Shown here piece after piece: positions 11,501 to 22,132 of a DNA stretch of 64,000 nucleotides (positions are counted from its first letter, which is position 1; the number at the start of each line of letters is the position of its first letter). A program made the translations under genes and the position numbers. The DNA comes from Taudactylus pleione (lineage: Eukaryota; Chordata; Amphibia; Anura; Myobatrachidae). The stretch covers positions 4,102,501 to 4,166,500 of the forward strand of contig JAUIMM010000637.1 in assembly GCA_031769625.1 (NCBI GenBank), given 5' to 3'. A model generated the notes under the pieces. The model was not told where the DNA came from, searched no databases, and saw only the letters and a list, made by a program, of their open reading frames with translations.

Positions 11501-11722
11501 TTCCGCTAGCTGGTAGAGCGTGCTCTGGAGGTGCTCTGCTAGCTGGTAGAGCATGCTCTGGAGGTCCTCTGCTAGCTGGTAGAGCATGCTCTGGACGTGC
11601 TCCGCTAGCTGGTAGAGCATGCTCTGGACATGCTCCGCTAGCTGGTAGAGCATGCTCTGGAGGTGCTCCGCTAGCTTGTAGAGTGTGCTCTGGAAGTGCT
11701 TCGCTAGCTGGTACAGCGTGCG
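8562..11722. repeat. 33-bp minisatellite, about 96 units, higher-order organised
   Basis: The basic unit contains TCCGCTAGCTGGTAGAG and GTGCTCTGGAGG, total 33 bp. Occasional 36-bp units carry an extra GGA. A variant unit with the block GTACTCTAGAATTGCTTCGC marks positions 9127, 9757, 10024, 10555, 11020 and 11287. Two of the intervals are exactly 267 bp (eight units plus 3 bp), showing higher-order duplication. The units contain GCTAGC and AGAGCATGCTCT palindromes. Because unit lengths are multiples of three, long open frames exist on both strands. The longest is about 1,117 codons on the minus strand (8559-11912), with an 11-residue repeat of the PASGAPPEHTL type. No domain, signal peptide or splice context supports a real protein. 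Confidence 0.95.
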
Positions 11723-11742
11723 GTTGGTGTAGAAAGGTTCTT

Positions 11743-12705
11743 CTTGACCAACTGGGACAATTTATTTGTTGTCCACAGACTCTACAGTAGGGATTGTTGA
11801 AAAGAGTGGATGGATGATGGATTTTAAGGTAGGAAGTATTGGTCAGGGAGGATGTACGGTATGATGGAAAAAATGAGCAGGAAGCAGATGGAAAAGGATT
11901 AAGTAAAGGCAATGGGGAGGAAAGGGAGGTTGAGTTAAGTTAGAACGGGCAATAAGGGTGGGCTTATAATCAGAATAATATGAAATGTATGGTAACCACT
12001 GATGAGTATTGTAAGCAAGGCAGTGAATGTGCAGTAATGTTGTTAGAGGATAATTATGATACAGTAGTCGTAACGTGGATGAGTGAGACTCTGGGCTGGC
12101 TGGTGAAGTTACAGGGGATTACCATGTTTAGGAAGGGAAGAAACAAGAAGAGAAGGATTTTGTCTTTTTATCCTGCACAAGACTTTCCCTTTGGAAGGCA
12201 AATTGTCGGGATAGATATATGGAGACAAAGTTGGCAATAGAGAACTGACAGGGATTTGACACAAATTAGAAAGAATTTCATGTTAAATATAAACTATAGA
12301 GACAACAGAGGGAGGGCCGTGGAAGCGGTAAGGCCACTGCCCCGACAGCAGCCTTTTCCAGGTTGCAGGATGCCTGGAGATGCTCTATACGGCATAGAAA
12401 CTACGTGTCTGGCACCCATCGTCCTGCTCTCTGCAACTGTTGTGTAACGTCATGGTGTCATGTCCGCTGTGGCTTGGGCTGGTGGCCCAGGGCGGCTCTG
12501 TTCCATTCTACAGCACTGGTAAGGGGTCGGCTCACTTCAATATAATACAATGCTGTCTTTGATCGCTGTGGTGTCTGCTCTACTGTCCACAGCCGAAAAC
12601 TAGATTCTCGCATATTGTTTTTTGTAGGGATGACAGTTTTTAGGAGGTACACATGCTGAGCCCCTAAGCAACTGCATGTGGACCCAAGTAAAACTATAAA
12701 CCCAC
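11743..12705. other. unassigned sequence
   Basis: No gene or recognised repeat was found. An 86-codon open frame at 11980-12240 has no recognisable domain, and its context gives no reason to call it a gene. A short segment near 12655-12690 (CCCCTAAGCAACTGCAT) recurs near 13598, which points to a shared dispersed repeat. Confidence 0.4.
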
Positions 12706-12708
12706 TAT

Positions 12709-12838
12709 GGAGGGGAGATGTAATAAACCTTCGAGAGAGATAAAATGGAGTTGGGCCTTGCAACCAATCAGCTTCTGACTGTCATTTGTCTAGCACAGTG
12801 TATGAGATGACACTTAGAAGGTTTGATACATCTCCCCC
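12709..12838. mobile_element. Harbinger-like MITE
   Basis: The ends are GGAGGGGAGATGTAATAAACC and the mirrored GGTTTGATACATCTCCCCC. The interior has CCAATCAGCTTC. TAT flanks both sides (12706-12708 and 12839-12841), consistent with a 3-bp TWA-type duplication. Confidence 0.75.
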
Positions 12839-12848
12839 TATGTCTTAT

Positions 12849-13033
12849 GGCGGGTACATGCAGGTCCGATGGGCGACATCGTTAGCGAGGGCCATACTGC
12901 CGGATGCAGCATGGCCCCCGACATTGCTGCTGTCATTGGCAAGTGCGTACGCACTTGCCAATGCCGGCACCCCGCCGGGTCCTGGCGCTAACGATGTCGG
13001 TACACGCTAGACATCGTCTAGCGTGTACCGGCC
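12849..13033. mobile_element. small CpG-rich MITE-like element
   Basis: The end GGCGGGTACATG is mirrored by CGTGTACCGGCC. Inside, CGACATCGTTAGCG is mirrored by CGCTAACGATGTCG, and a perfect palindrome GGCAAGTGCGTACGCACTTGCC-type block lies at 12940-12961. It directly follows the preceding MITE. Confidence 0.6.
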
Positions 13034-13039
13034 TTTAGA

Positions 13040-15196
13040 CTTTCGGGCACCTTTATAGCCAATCAGCGCCACTTTGATTGGTGGAAAGCAGAGCAATAAA
13101 GGAAATCACAGATGGTCATCCTGAAACACTTCAGTGGACGCATTGGGGGGCCCTCTAACCTTACAAAAAAGGGTCACGCATTACCCATAATCTCAGTATC
13201 AACAGGTAAAACTGTAACTTTAATCAAACAAAGAGAGGCCAATTTGTAATAACATATCAACAGGCATTTTAAATAAGTGTTATAAAATCTTACGTTAAAG
13301 CAGGAGAGAACAGGGGCCACAGGAGAAGGCTCGGGGGTCCACCTGTGGCCCCTCACATTACTCATGGGTTTAACATGATGAACAGAGATAATATTTTAAA
13401 TAATTTTGAGAAATATATAAAATTATGATATTCTTCTACAAAGCTCAAGGTGCAATGTAATTCCATTGGGGTGATTGAAACGATAATTTTTATAGATGAG
13501 GGGCCACACGTTCAGAGGTTTAGGCTGCCTCCCCCTTGAAAATATAACACATACACAGAAGATAAGGCTCATGGGGGGAAGAAATCTCCAGAAACCCCTA
13601 AGCAACTGCATTTGGATGCCTGGTGAGACATTGCAATGGTGGAGACCGAGCGGAATGAACCCCCCTGACTGGGCACCCTGCACCCATAATAAAAACACCA
13701 CTGGGACTAGTGCAATAATTCTATTTTATAAAGACTGGGGCAGTCGTCTTGCTGTTAGTCTGCTTTGCTTCTCTCTGTATCATTAACGTGACTGTGCTGA
13801 ATGCCGTAGCAGGTAATTATTATTAATTCCATCTGACAGATCAGAAGGAACAGCGCGATGTCAGCCTGACAGCATGCATTTACTATAATCCCATACATGG
13901 AATACAGTCCATGTGTACATTCACCTAATTTCTCTTCTCCCCGTCGTACAGGCCCGCGTCTCTGGGTTGCAGCATATGTACATTCCAGATGGGAGACAGA
14001 TATGAAGTTGGAACGAGATACTGTTTCATGGTTACAAAGCCTTGCTGTGGCCTGGAGCTCAAACCGAGTTCTTGGGTCATTCTAAGGGGATAATCCTCAT
14101 TGGAGACAATCTGCAACAGTGTGATTCCAGTTCAACACATTCTGACTCGCTTCCATTTCCTGCTCGTAAAAAGCAGCAGTATATAACCTGCAGGGATAGC
14201 ATGTTTGTGCAAACACTCCGTCCATAGGAGACAGTTCTCCAGCTTTCCTAACAGTCTCTGACTGTGTCTCTGTCTGTTTGTCTAACAATGTAACAGAGAA
14301 TTATATTCAATGTCAACTGTTTACTGGCCTCATAGCGGGTTATGTGCAGCTCTGTTTCTGCTGTTCTGGGCAAAAATGTACAATTAAGAATTTCCTGTAC
14401 CAGTGTCGGGCAACAGGCGTGTCTAGGGCATACTGTACTTGCCTCACCTCCTGGAATGGCCGGGAGGCTCTAGAAAATTGTGTGGCACTCCCGGCCACCC
14501 AGAAGAGTGGCCAAGTCTCCCAGAGCCTCCACCAACCCCGGCTGTAGCCGCCCACTTCCCGTTTGAAGTGGGCGGTACACTTCATCTTGGCCCTGTCTCC
14601 ACTTTACAATGCCAGTAACCGTGGTCTTGTCTAGAGTTGGTGGGGCCAAGATGATCACTTCACCATGCCCCCAGCACTGCCGACTTCTGCAGCCCCCCCG
14701 CCCACCCCCCCCGCAGTGCACATGGTTTACGACTGTATGCACAGAAGTGTAATTTAGGAGCAATGGCGTTTTTAATGCATGCCCACGCTATGGCTCCCAT
14801 TCCTGTACTGAATTTTGCTAAAGTGGGAATGGCCGGTATAAATTTGAAAAGACACTAAATTCATAATTACATAATCTATTTTTATCGGATAATATTTTAA
14901 TTATGTCAGGAAATGGACCCAACTGAAGACTCTGCTTCGTGCTGCCTTTACCCTGCTCCCATCCACTCTATGCCACCCTCACCCCTCCCATCTCTACTCT
15001 ATGCCACCTTTTCTGTTCCCCTCTGCACTTTGTGATATGTTTACCCCATGTCCTGTGTCGCTCTCCAGTTTCTGCCCAGGGGCAGGCACACTGACCAATG
15101 TCTGTAGTTGTCCTGCCTGCACTGTGCATTAAAGTCTCGGATGTCTGGTTCACTACAGTGAGATGAGTGATCCAAACAGTATCAGCACAGCCTGCC
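13040..15196. other. gene-free interval with minor repeats
   Basis: The content includes a short inverted pair at about 13311-13353 (GGGGCCACAGG and CCTGTGGCCCC) and a GC-rich segment at 14430-14720 of possible repeat origin. A compact segment at 13780-13900 (GTAATTATTATTAATTCC context) looks like non-repetitive, potentially conserved DNA. No exon was identified. Confidence 0.4.
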
Positions 15197-15211
15197 AGAC
15201 TTGTAAAGTCA

Positions 15212-16175
15212 TGGGAAAGATTTCTGAACTGCACAACCTAAATATATATATAATGGGAGGTGCTACCTGATGAGACTAATTGCAGGCACAGAAACAGACA
15301 AATCTCAGGTGCACAACTCCAAATTACTAATAATATATAAATGCAATAAAATTTTGCAATCAATAGAGGTTTTTAGCATAATCATGGCCAAGGTTATGGG
15401 CCTACCCACCATATCCAGGTAACCTCTTTCGGGTAGGTCCCTAACATACTAGGGTTCAAATCCAGAGCGCAGGACCCCCAAAACTGGCCCAGCCAAGCTG
15501 CCCCAGGGCACCGCCATAGTAAGAAAAGTGCAGTGTAAAGAGATGGTTAAGAGCAGCTGCAGCTGCATATAAAGAATGAAAATAAAAAAGTGAAGTACAT
15601 GTATAATAAACACACAGTGAAGGGTTAAAATGTGTTATAAAGGAAAATGTGTTATAATGCGGTGCCCTGAAACAGATCAACCAAAGCAATCCAGGGGGAC
15701 CCACGCCCCAAAAATGAACCAAAGTTACACTACAGTATATAACTTGTAGGACTTACCTAGAATTGTGCCTAATACCAGTGTGCATATACATTACCATACT
15801 CCATGCTTTTAAACCCTTCCTTATTGGTTTATTTTCCTTTATAACACATTTTTACCCTTCACTGTGTGTTTATTATACATGTACTTCACTTTTTATTTTC
15901 ATTCTTTATATGCAGCTGCAGCTGCTCCTAACCATCTCTTTACACTGCACTTTTCTTACTATGGCGGTGCCCTGGGGCGGCTTGGCAGGGCCAGTTTTGG
16001 GGGGTCCTGCGCTCTGGATTTGAACCCTAGTATGTTAGGGACCTACCCGAAAGAGGTTACCTGGATATGGTGGGTAGGCCCATAACCTTGGCCATGATTA
16101 TGCTAAAAACCTCTATTGATTGCAAAATTTTATTGCATTCATATATATTATTAATAATTTGGAGTTGTGCATCTG
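15212..16175. mobile_element. 0.96-kb insertion containing a long inverted repeat, flanked by a 15-bp duplication
   Basis: The 15-base sequence AGACTTGTAAAGTCA occurs exactly at 15197-15211 and 16176-16190. It brackets an insertion whose arms (about 15303-15650 and about 15834-16178, overlapping the second duplication by a few bases) are near-identical inverted copies with roughly 180 bp between them. The arms include AACCTCTATTGATTGC, GGGTAGGTCCCTAACATACT and GCAGCTGCAGCTGC. A target duplication this long resembles target-primed insertion, but no poly(A) tail is seen. No protein is encoded. Confidence 0.85.
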
Positions 16176-16380
16176 AGACTTGTAAAGTCAGTCAGATTGT
16201 GGTCCACCCAGATGGCGCCCTCCGCTGCCGTCCATACGCAAAGCACCCCCTCCACGTGCTCCACCCACTCAATGCCCATGAGTATGCGGCCTGCCAAGCA
16301 GTTTGTAACACTAGTTGAATGTGGTTGCAGTCATGTTATTGCAGATAGGTGTCTATTTCTTTGGTTAAATCTATTGTTTT

Positions 16381-16724
16381 TGGGCAGCACAGACGGTGTA
16401 ATGGTTAGCGTTACTGCCTCACAGCACTGAGGTCGTGGGTTCGATTCCCACCACGGCCATACCTGTGCTGAGTTTGTATATTCTCCCTGTGCTTGCGTGG
16501 GTTTCCTCCGGGTACTCCGGTTTCCTCCCACACTCTAAAAATATACTGGTAGGTTAATTGGCTCCCAACACAAAATTAACCCTAGTGTGTATGTGTGCGC
16601 ATGTGATAGGGAGTATAGAGTGTAAGCTTCACTGGGGCAGGGACTGATGTGAATGGTAAGATATTCTCTGTAAAGCGCTGCGGAATATGTGTGCGCTATA
16701 TAAATAACTGGTGATAAATAAATA
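16381..16724 (+). mobile_element. tRNA-headed SINE (V-SINE type) with CR1/L2-like tail
   Basis: The head GGGCAGCACAGACGGTGTAA resembles a tRNA 5' half. An RNA polymerase III B-box, GGTTCGATTCC, lies at 16438-16448. The central domain, with GTGGGTTTCCTCCGGGTACT, is the conserved V-SINE type. The tail, with GTAAGCTTCACTGGGGCAGG and GCGCTATATAAATAA, resembles a LINE 3' end. ATTGTTTT at 16373-16380 and 16725-16732 is the target duplication. The SINE is complete and fairly young. Confidence 0.92.
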
Positions 16725-16956
16725 ATTGTTTTAAGTTATTATTGAGATTAAGGATAATGTGTGGCTCTGAAGTGTATCAGGTTGGCTATCACTGTTCTAA
16801 AGGATGCTTCGAGATTTGGTAACATGCACTCTGTAGAAACAATATGCAAACAAGCCACCTCAAAAGGAGAGTAGACATCTGGGAAACAGAATGCACCTGT
16901 CACCTGTGGGGTTGATATTGAAATGTGTTTGACTCTGCATTGATCTAGAGCTTAGT

Positions 16957-16990
16957 GTGTGTATATATATATATATATATATGTATATAC
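16957..16990. repeat. TA microsatellite
   Basis: A (TA)n run lies between the SINE and the telomere-like element. Confidence 0.9.
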
Positions 16991-17069
16991 ATAGACCACC
17001 CTTCCTTCTCCATACTATGTTCCCATCAACTCCTGGCATGCTCTGGTCCATGAATCAGACGCATTCGTT

Positions 17070-17440
17070 ATGGGATCCCGGCTGCCGCATGGCCGACAGT
17101 TCGATTCCCGGCTGCAGCAGCCCGACAAAACAGCAGAGCCCGACAGCACTGGAAATCCCGATCGTCCCGAAAGGTAAGTATAAAATAACCTAACCAACCC
17201 CCCTAACCTTCCTTAGGGGTGCCTAACCCTAACCTCCCCCCCAAGTGCCTAACCCTAACCTCCAACCTCTAAGTGCCTGACCCTAAGCCCCCCTTCCCCG
17301 CTGCCTAAACCTAAGTCCCCGGGGGGGTGCCTAACCCTAACATCCCATTGGGGGTGCCTAATCCTAACCCTCCCTTCCCCTAGCCTAACCCTAACCCTCC
17401 CGGGGGGGTGCCTAACCCTAAGTTCCCCCCGGGTGCCCTA
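17070..17440. repeat. telomere-like CCTAACCC element
   Basis: From about 17185 to 17425 the sequence is a degenerate array of CCTAACCCTAACC blocks separated by C-rich spacers such as TCCCCCCGGG and GTGCCTAACC. The leading segment has CCCGGCTGC and TCCCGATCGTCCCG motifs shared with similar elements at 23262, 55647 and 56728 in opposite orientation. It therefore belongs to a dispersed element and not to a chromosome end. Confidence 0.75.
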
Positions 17441-17735
17441 AGGGAAAAAGGGAAAAAGAGCATGTTAGAGAGTTATAGACAAGGTCATTCACACTTCTGT
17501 CTTTGCTCTGTTGCACAGGGCTTGGTTTATAAAGTGAAGAACAGGGCACAAACAGTAATTGTAGTATTGATAATAAATCCCTACAGTGAAAACAATATGC
17601 ATAATGGTGATCTTTTTACAGAATGGATGATTGCATCCTGCTACGTTACTGTCACGGGCTCTGAGGAGATTTCCCCAGTTAATGGGATGAAAGCTGAGGT
17701 CCCGGGTTGAGGAAGGAACCGGAGGCATGGGGCCT

Positions 17736-17744
17736 GTATATAAG
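17736..17744 (+). promoter_or_regulatory. TATA box of the solo LTR
   Basis: GTATATAAG lies 86 bases inside the LTR, as expected for the U3 promoter of an LTR retrotransposon. Activity cannot be judged. Confidence 0.6.
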
Positions 17745-18104
17745 ACTTCCTCATCCACGGATATCAGACGTTGGCGAGACCAGTACAAAAGTGCGGAGTC
17801 TAATCAGCCGGGAGGTGTTAACCAGTGACCCCACCAATCGGGATATGGGTTTAGATGTACCCAGCTGGCAGGTCGCGGTCCTTTGCACTGGTGTCCAATA
17901 CCATGGGAATGGAGTACAATATACGATGGCCTGAGGAGATGAAGTATGCCACAGGAGGAGGAAAGGAGTATTGGGATGCCAGTATGCCAATGGGAAATCC
18001 TCGAGGGAGATTCTTCCAGAGAGAGTCCTGGATGCTAACTTGCATCAGGAGATGCTAAAGACCCCAGAAAGGGGTCCGGGACATGAGTCTGCGTCAATAG
18101 GAGG

Positions 18105-18410
18105 TAAGTGCTCACAGGCTAGATGTTAGGATGCACAATAGCGCTATGGGTTGGCACTTGGTGCACACAGGCTAGGGGTTCGGATGCACTGTTGCACTGT
18201 AGTTGGTACTCGATGCACACAGGTCAGATGTTAGGCGCACTGTTGCAGAGTGAGGTGTTACTTTGTCTGGCACACAGGTTAGATGTTAAGAACACTGTTG
18301 CACGGTAGTTGGTACTCGATGCACACAGGTCAGATGTTAGGCGCATTGTTGCAGAGTGAGAGTTGGTATAGACTTGCACACAGGCTAGATGTAGGTTGCT
18401 CTGTTGCAGA
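18105..18410. repeat. tandem repeat inside the LTR
   Basis: Five or so diverged units of about 55-65 bp share CACACAGG, TAGATGTTAGG and GCACTGTTGCA. The pattern is common for U3 regions with duplicated enhancer-like blocks. A regulatory role here is inference. Confidence 0.75.
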
Positions 18411-18806
18411 AAAGGTAAGTACTTAGTCACCAGTAACTCGAGGGAACCTGGAACGAGTTAGTAGCAAAACACACAGGTAGCGACAACATTGCACAGGCAA
18501 CTTCCTGTGATCCGGAGTCTGGCTTTATCCCCTGCAGTAGCAGATCATTGGTGGACAGCATCAGCTGACCAGCACCATGCTACCATTGGGTATAGAGTCA
18601 TCAGGTGATGCAAACGGTCATGGCTGCGTCCATGACAGCAACCGCAGAAACCAGACATGGAGCAGTCCGAGGCAGTTCACATGGCACTAGGCAGAATACT
18701 CAGCACGTACCCTCCGCTGCACCCGACGTCTGACCCCACGGGAGGTCAGGGAAAGCCGGCGCAAAGGTGAGTTACGGCCGATCCTAGGCCGCAACCTGAC
18801 AGTTAC

Positions 18807-19742
18807 CTCATCATTGATTTTCCTTCATCATTATGTATAAACTAATATTTCCACATTCTATTTCACGAATTCGTCAACAGGCATATCATTCATCATACTC
18901 AGAACATAACACAGCACAAAGGACCACTGCTGTCTAGGTGTATCAGTAGCAAGTAAAGGAAGAAGAGACCCAGACACCTCCCCAATAAAGAGCTTTATCT
19001 GTCATTAGAAATATACAATGTTTACTTATAAGAAACAGAGTATCACGCCTGAGGGTTGGCGTTGATCGGAACAGGCATGGGATTCTTAAGTAGAGACTTG
19101 GGAGGTCATGGATGAAGTTGGGAGGCTTGAGCCAAGACTTCCTCATGTATGAGGTGAGGAGCTAGAAGAGCAGTAGAGGATGATAGGCCTGAAGGCAAGG
19201 ACAGGAATGCAATGTCTTTATTAACAGCGAGTAGGAATGAGAACTGGAGATAATGATACTGTATAGATGAGCAGAATCTGGTTGGGCCGATGATGCCGGA
19301 TTGTTGGGTAGGGCCGGAATGACCGGTAATGCAGAACTGAAGAGCTGGATCGGCTTGAGACTGATAGTGATGAACTGGAGTTCTGAATCGGTTGGAGACC
19401 GATGAAGATGTTTTGAATTGATTTGAGACCGATGATCATTAGTGGAGATCCTGGAGTGGTTTGAGACCGATGTTGATGAATTAAAGAGAGGAACAAAAAA
19501 AAAAACTGTGCTGCAATGGTGAGAAAAATATATATTAAGTGATGGTGCTTGATAGACCAATTAAATACAGGCTGCTTCTGACTATATATAAAAAACATTT
19601 ATTTAAAAAACAGATACAATATATGATTATTAATATCAGTAGTACATTCCCAATAATGGATAATAAGTTAGTAACAAATTCACAAGGCTATGTCAATACA
19701 ATGTATCCTATTAGGTGTATGGCTTATGCACTCATAGCGAAC
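18807..19742. other. unassigned sequence with a degenerate tandem motif
   Basis: From about 19330 to 19480 the motif GAATCGGTTGGAGACCGATG recurs three to four times with changes. It resembles the array at 22430-22710, so both may be parts of one repeat separated by the MITE cluster. No gene was identified. Confidence 0.45.
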
Positions 19743-19745
19743 ACT

Positions 19746-20329
19746 GGGCCTGATTCAGAGCCGGACGCTATTTGCGCTCGCTCGTTCAGAAAAAGTGGCC
19801 GGCTATTTAAATTGAGCGTCTGTTGACGCCTCTATGTCTGAGCGAGCGAACGAAACATGCGCTCGCTATTTTGTAAAGACGCCCCCTGGCCGCTCGCATC
19901 ATACGTCATCTCCGCTATTTATTAGATTAATCGAGTACATCGAAAGGCGTCTGAACTGCTCGCAGTGCTTGTGGTTGGATTTTCCTACCGTAAACATGCG
20001 AACAGTTCAGGCTAAGAGACAACCAAGTGACGTGGTCGATGACGCTGCTTTGTTAATTATGCACACCCTTAAAACGCCCGTTTTGACCGTTTGGCATGCC
20101 TGCGTTCGGATCTCCACTTCCCGTTTTCAAGCACCTTCCCCTGTTATCACCCACAAACGCCTCATCCTGTCACTCAAATTAGCAGGCCCTCGCAATTTTG
20201 CGAACACACATTTTCCGACCGCACTGACTGGTTGGCGCATGCACATTATGACCCATACGCATGCGCAGATGTGCGAACATCGCTCGGAGCGAACGAGCGG
20301 CCGCTTACGAGCGGCTCTGAATCAGGCCC
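19746..20329. mobile_element. GGGCCTGATTCAG-family MITE, copy 2
   Basis: The ends are GGGCCTGATTCAGAGCCG and CGGCTCTGAATCAGGCCC. A perfect ACT duplication lies at 19743-19745 and 20330-20332. The interior matches copy 1 (3269-3855) in reverse orientation. An open frame of about 240 codons runs through it but mirrors the repeat and shows no domain. Confidence 0.92.
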
Positions 20330-20495
20330 ACTGCTCACCGGAAGATAATCAATCAGATCTCCATAGATATTCTCCACAGAGCAATGAATATGCTGGATCA
20401 GTAGTAATAGGAAGTCACTTGAGTAGTATAAAATCACAGCAATTCCTGAAGTTAGTTAGTATGATTCTCCACTGGAATATTCCACAGTGGACAGA

Positions 20496-21710
20496 GGACC
20501 TGATTCAGACCCGTTCGCTAGATGCGACCGCTCGCTCCCTCCCAGCGTATGGTAATTCAGCTAAGTGATGTCAAGGCAGCCGCTCGCACAGCAAGGCATA
20601 AGCACGCCCACTATGTTTTGGCGAGCGATCACTTTGTGTTTATAGACGCCCACCAGCCTGTCTTTAGCTGCCTACTAGCATACGTCATCTCCAGGAAGTA
20701 TATACAACCATTGGAACATCGGGATCCATCGGATCAGACCGCAGCACCTGTGGTTGACTGTACCCTACCGCAAGCACTGCGAGCAGTTCAGTGTAAAAAT
20801 CAACCAGGTGACGTGTACTATGATGCTACCTGTTAATTATGCATGCCTCTGAAATGGCGTGGAAACTCTCTGGCACGCCTGTGTCTGCAACTCCACTCCC
20901 CCTTTACTACTGGCCTACCCCTGTTACCACCCACAAACGGCCTCTCCTGTCACTCATTCCACTGGGCTGTCTTTGCAGGGCGAGCGAGCACATTCCAATC
21001 GCTTGTACTAGTTTGCGCACGTGCACTGCGAACTACACGCATGCGCAGATTAGCGAACATTGGGCCTGCTTCAGAGCCGTTCGCTATTTGCGGTCGTTCG
21101 TTCAAAAACAAGGGGTGGCTATTCAAATGATCCCTTCCAAATTGCAGTCTGTTCCCACCTCTAAGTCTGAACGAGCGTGCAAAACATACGCTCGTTTATT
21201 TGATAAAAACGCCCCCTGGCCGCTCGCACCATACATCATGTCCGCTATTTATTAGATTAATCGAGTACATCGTACAGCGTATGAACTGCTCGCTATTCTT
21301 GTGGTTGGTTTTTGCTACCACAATTTTGCGAGCAGTTCTGGCTATAAAATAACCCAGTGACGTGGTCAATGACGCTGCTGTTTTAAATATGCACACCCAT
21401 AAAACGCCCGTTTTGACCTTTAAGCACGCCTGCGATCGGATCTCCACTCCCTGTTTTCAAGCACCTTCCCCTGTTACCACCCACATACGCCTCTTTCTGT
21501 CACTCAAATTAGCAGGCATTCGCTATTTTGCGAGCACATGAATTTCCGCTGCACTGACTGGTTCGCGCATGCGTATAACGATCCGTACGCATGCGCAGTT
21601 GGGCAAACATCGCTCAGAGCGAACGAGCTGCAGCTTACGAGTGGCTCTGAATCAGGCCCATTGTCTGCAACGAGCGGCCGATTGCTAGCTCGTGGGTTTG
21701 AGTCAGGTCC
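20496..21710. mobile_element. GGGCCTGATTCAG-family MITE, split by a nested copy
   Basis: The left end GGACCTGATTCAGACCCG starts at 20496 and the right end CGTGGGTTTGAGTCAGGTCC ends at 21710. An exact AGA duplication flanks it (20493-20495 and 21711-21713). Its body is interrupted by the member at 21062-21659. Without that insert and its duplicated ATT, the element is about 614 bp, matching the size of its relatives. Confidence 0.9.
21062..21659. mobile_element. nested GGGCCTGATTCAG-family MITE
   Basis: The ends are GGGCCTGCTTCAGAGCCG and TGGCTCTGAATCAGGCCC. A perfect ATT duplication lies at 21059-21061 and 21660-21662. It is inserted inside the relative at 20496-21710, so it is the younger insertion. 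Confidence 0.92.
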
Positions 21711-22132
21711 AGACTCTGATGCCGGGCTGTATTCAATTAAAAGTATAGTACCTGCATATACAGTTGCTCATATAACACTTGTAGTTAGTAAATAGTGTGC
21801 AGCACTGATTGCCGGGTCTCTCTGTGCCCGATCTTACAGCGCTTCAGCCGCAGGATTGGTGGAGCAGCCGTGGATGGCAGATATCAGCTGTTATGAATGG
21901 CAAGTATGCTTGTACGTCCTTTGTGTGTAATTTGGAGTTGTGCACTTGTGATCTCTCTGTTTTACGTCCTGTGTGTGGCAAGGACCTCAGCTAACAGCCA
22001 CACCCTTCACTGATGCTTGTCCACAGCGAGAGAGGAATAGCCAGTCCACTGTAAGTTAGAATGATGGCAAGTCCGCAGCTGGGCAAACAGGAGATCAAGA
22101 CTGGTGGGCAGTGAGATTAATGCAGCAGTAAG

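Larger units (their letters stand above)
17650..18801 (+). mobile_element. solo LTR of an LTR retrotransposon
   Basis: The element starts TGTCACGGGC and ends CAACCTGACA, giving the TG...CA ends and short inverted repeats TGTCA/TGACA typical of LTRs. An exact 5-bp duplication GTTAC lies at 17645-17649 and 18802-18806. A TATA box, GTATATAAG at 17736-17744, supports forward orientation. The interior holds a tandem repeat at about 18105-18410. No gag or pol lies nearby, so this is a solo LTR left by recombination. The superfamily cannot be set without internal sequence. Confidence 0.85.

Noticed and set aside
8562..11722. tRNA gene cluster
   Set aside because: The D-arm-like string lacks five bases and no anticodon or T-arm follows within the 33-bp unit.
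8559..11912. 1,117-codon minus-strand frame and 755-codon plus-strand frame in the minisatellite
   Set aside because: The unit length is a multiple of three, so any frame free of stops in one unit stays open. Both strands are open, and there is no domain, signal peptide or plausible promoter.
11980..12240. 86-codon frame as a host gene
   Set aside because: There is no recognisable domain, no splice or promoter context, and the length is within chance for AT-moderate DNA.
16381..16460. Functional tRNA gene
   Set aside because: The tRNA-like head has a B-box but no proper cloverleaf, and it continues into the SINE body with a target duplication.
17215..17425. True telomere or chromosome end
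   Set aside because: The repeats are degenerate, short, spaced by G/C-rich sequence and found in both orientations inside dispersed elements.
19834..20568. A 244-codon plus-strand frame
   Set aside because: It runs through a MITE and its flank. The same sequence exists elsewhere as non-coding copies, and no domain was recognised.
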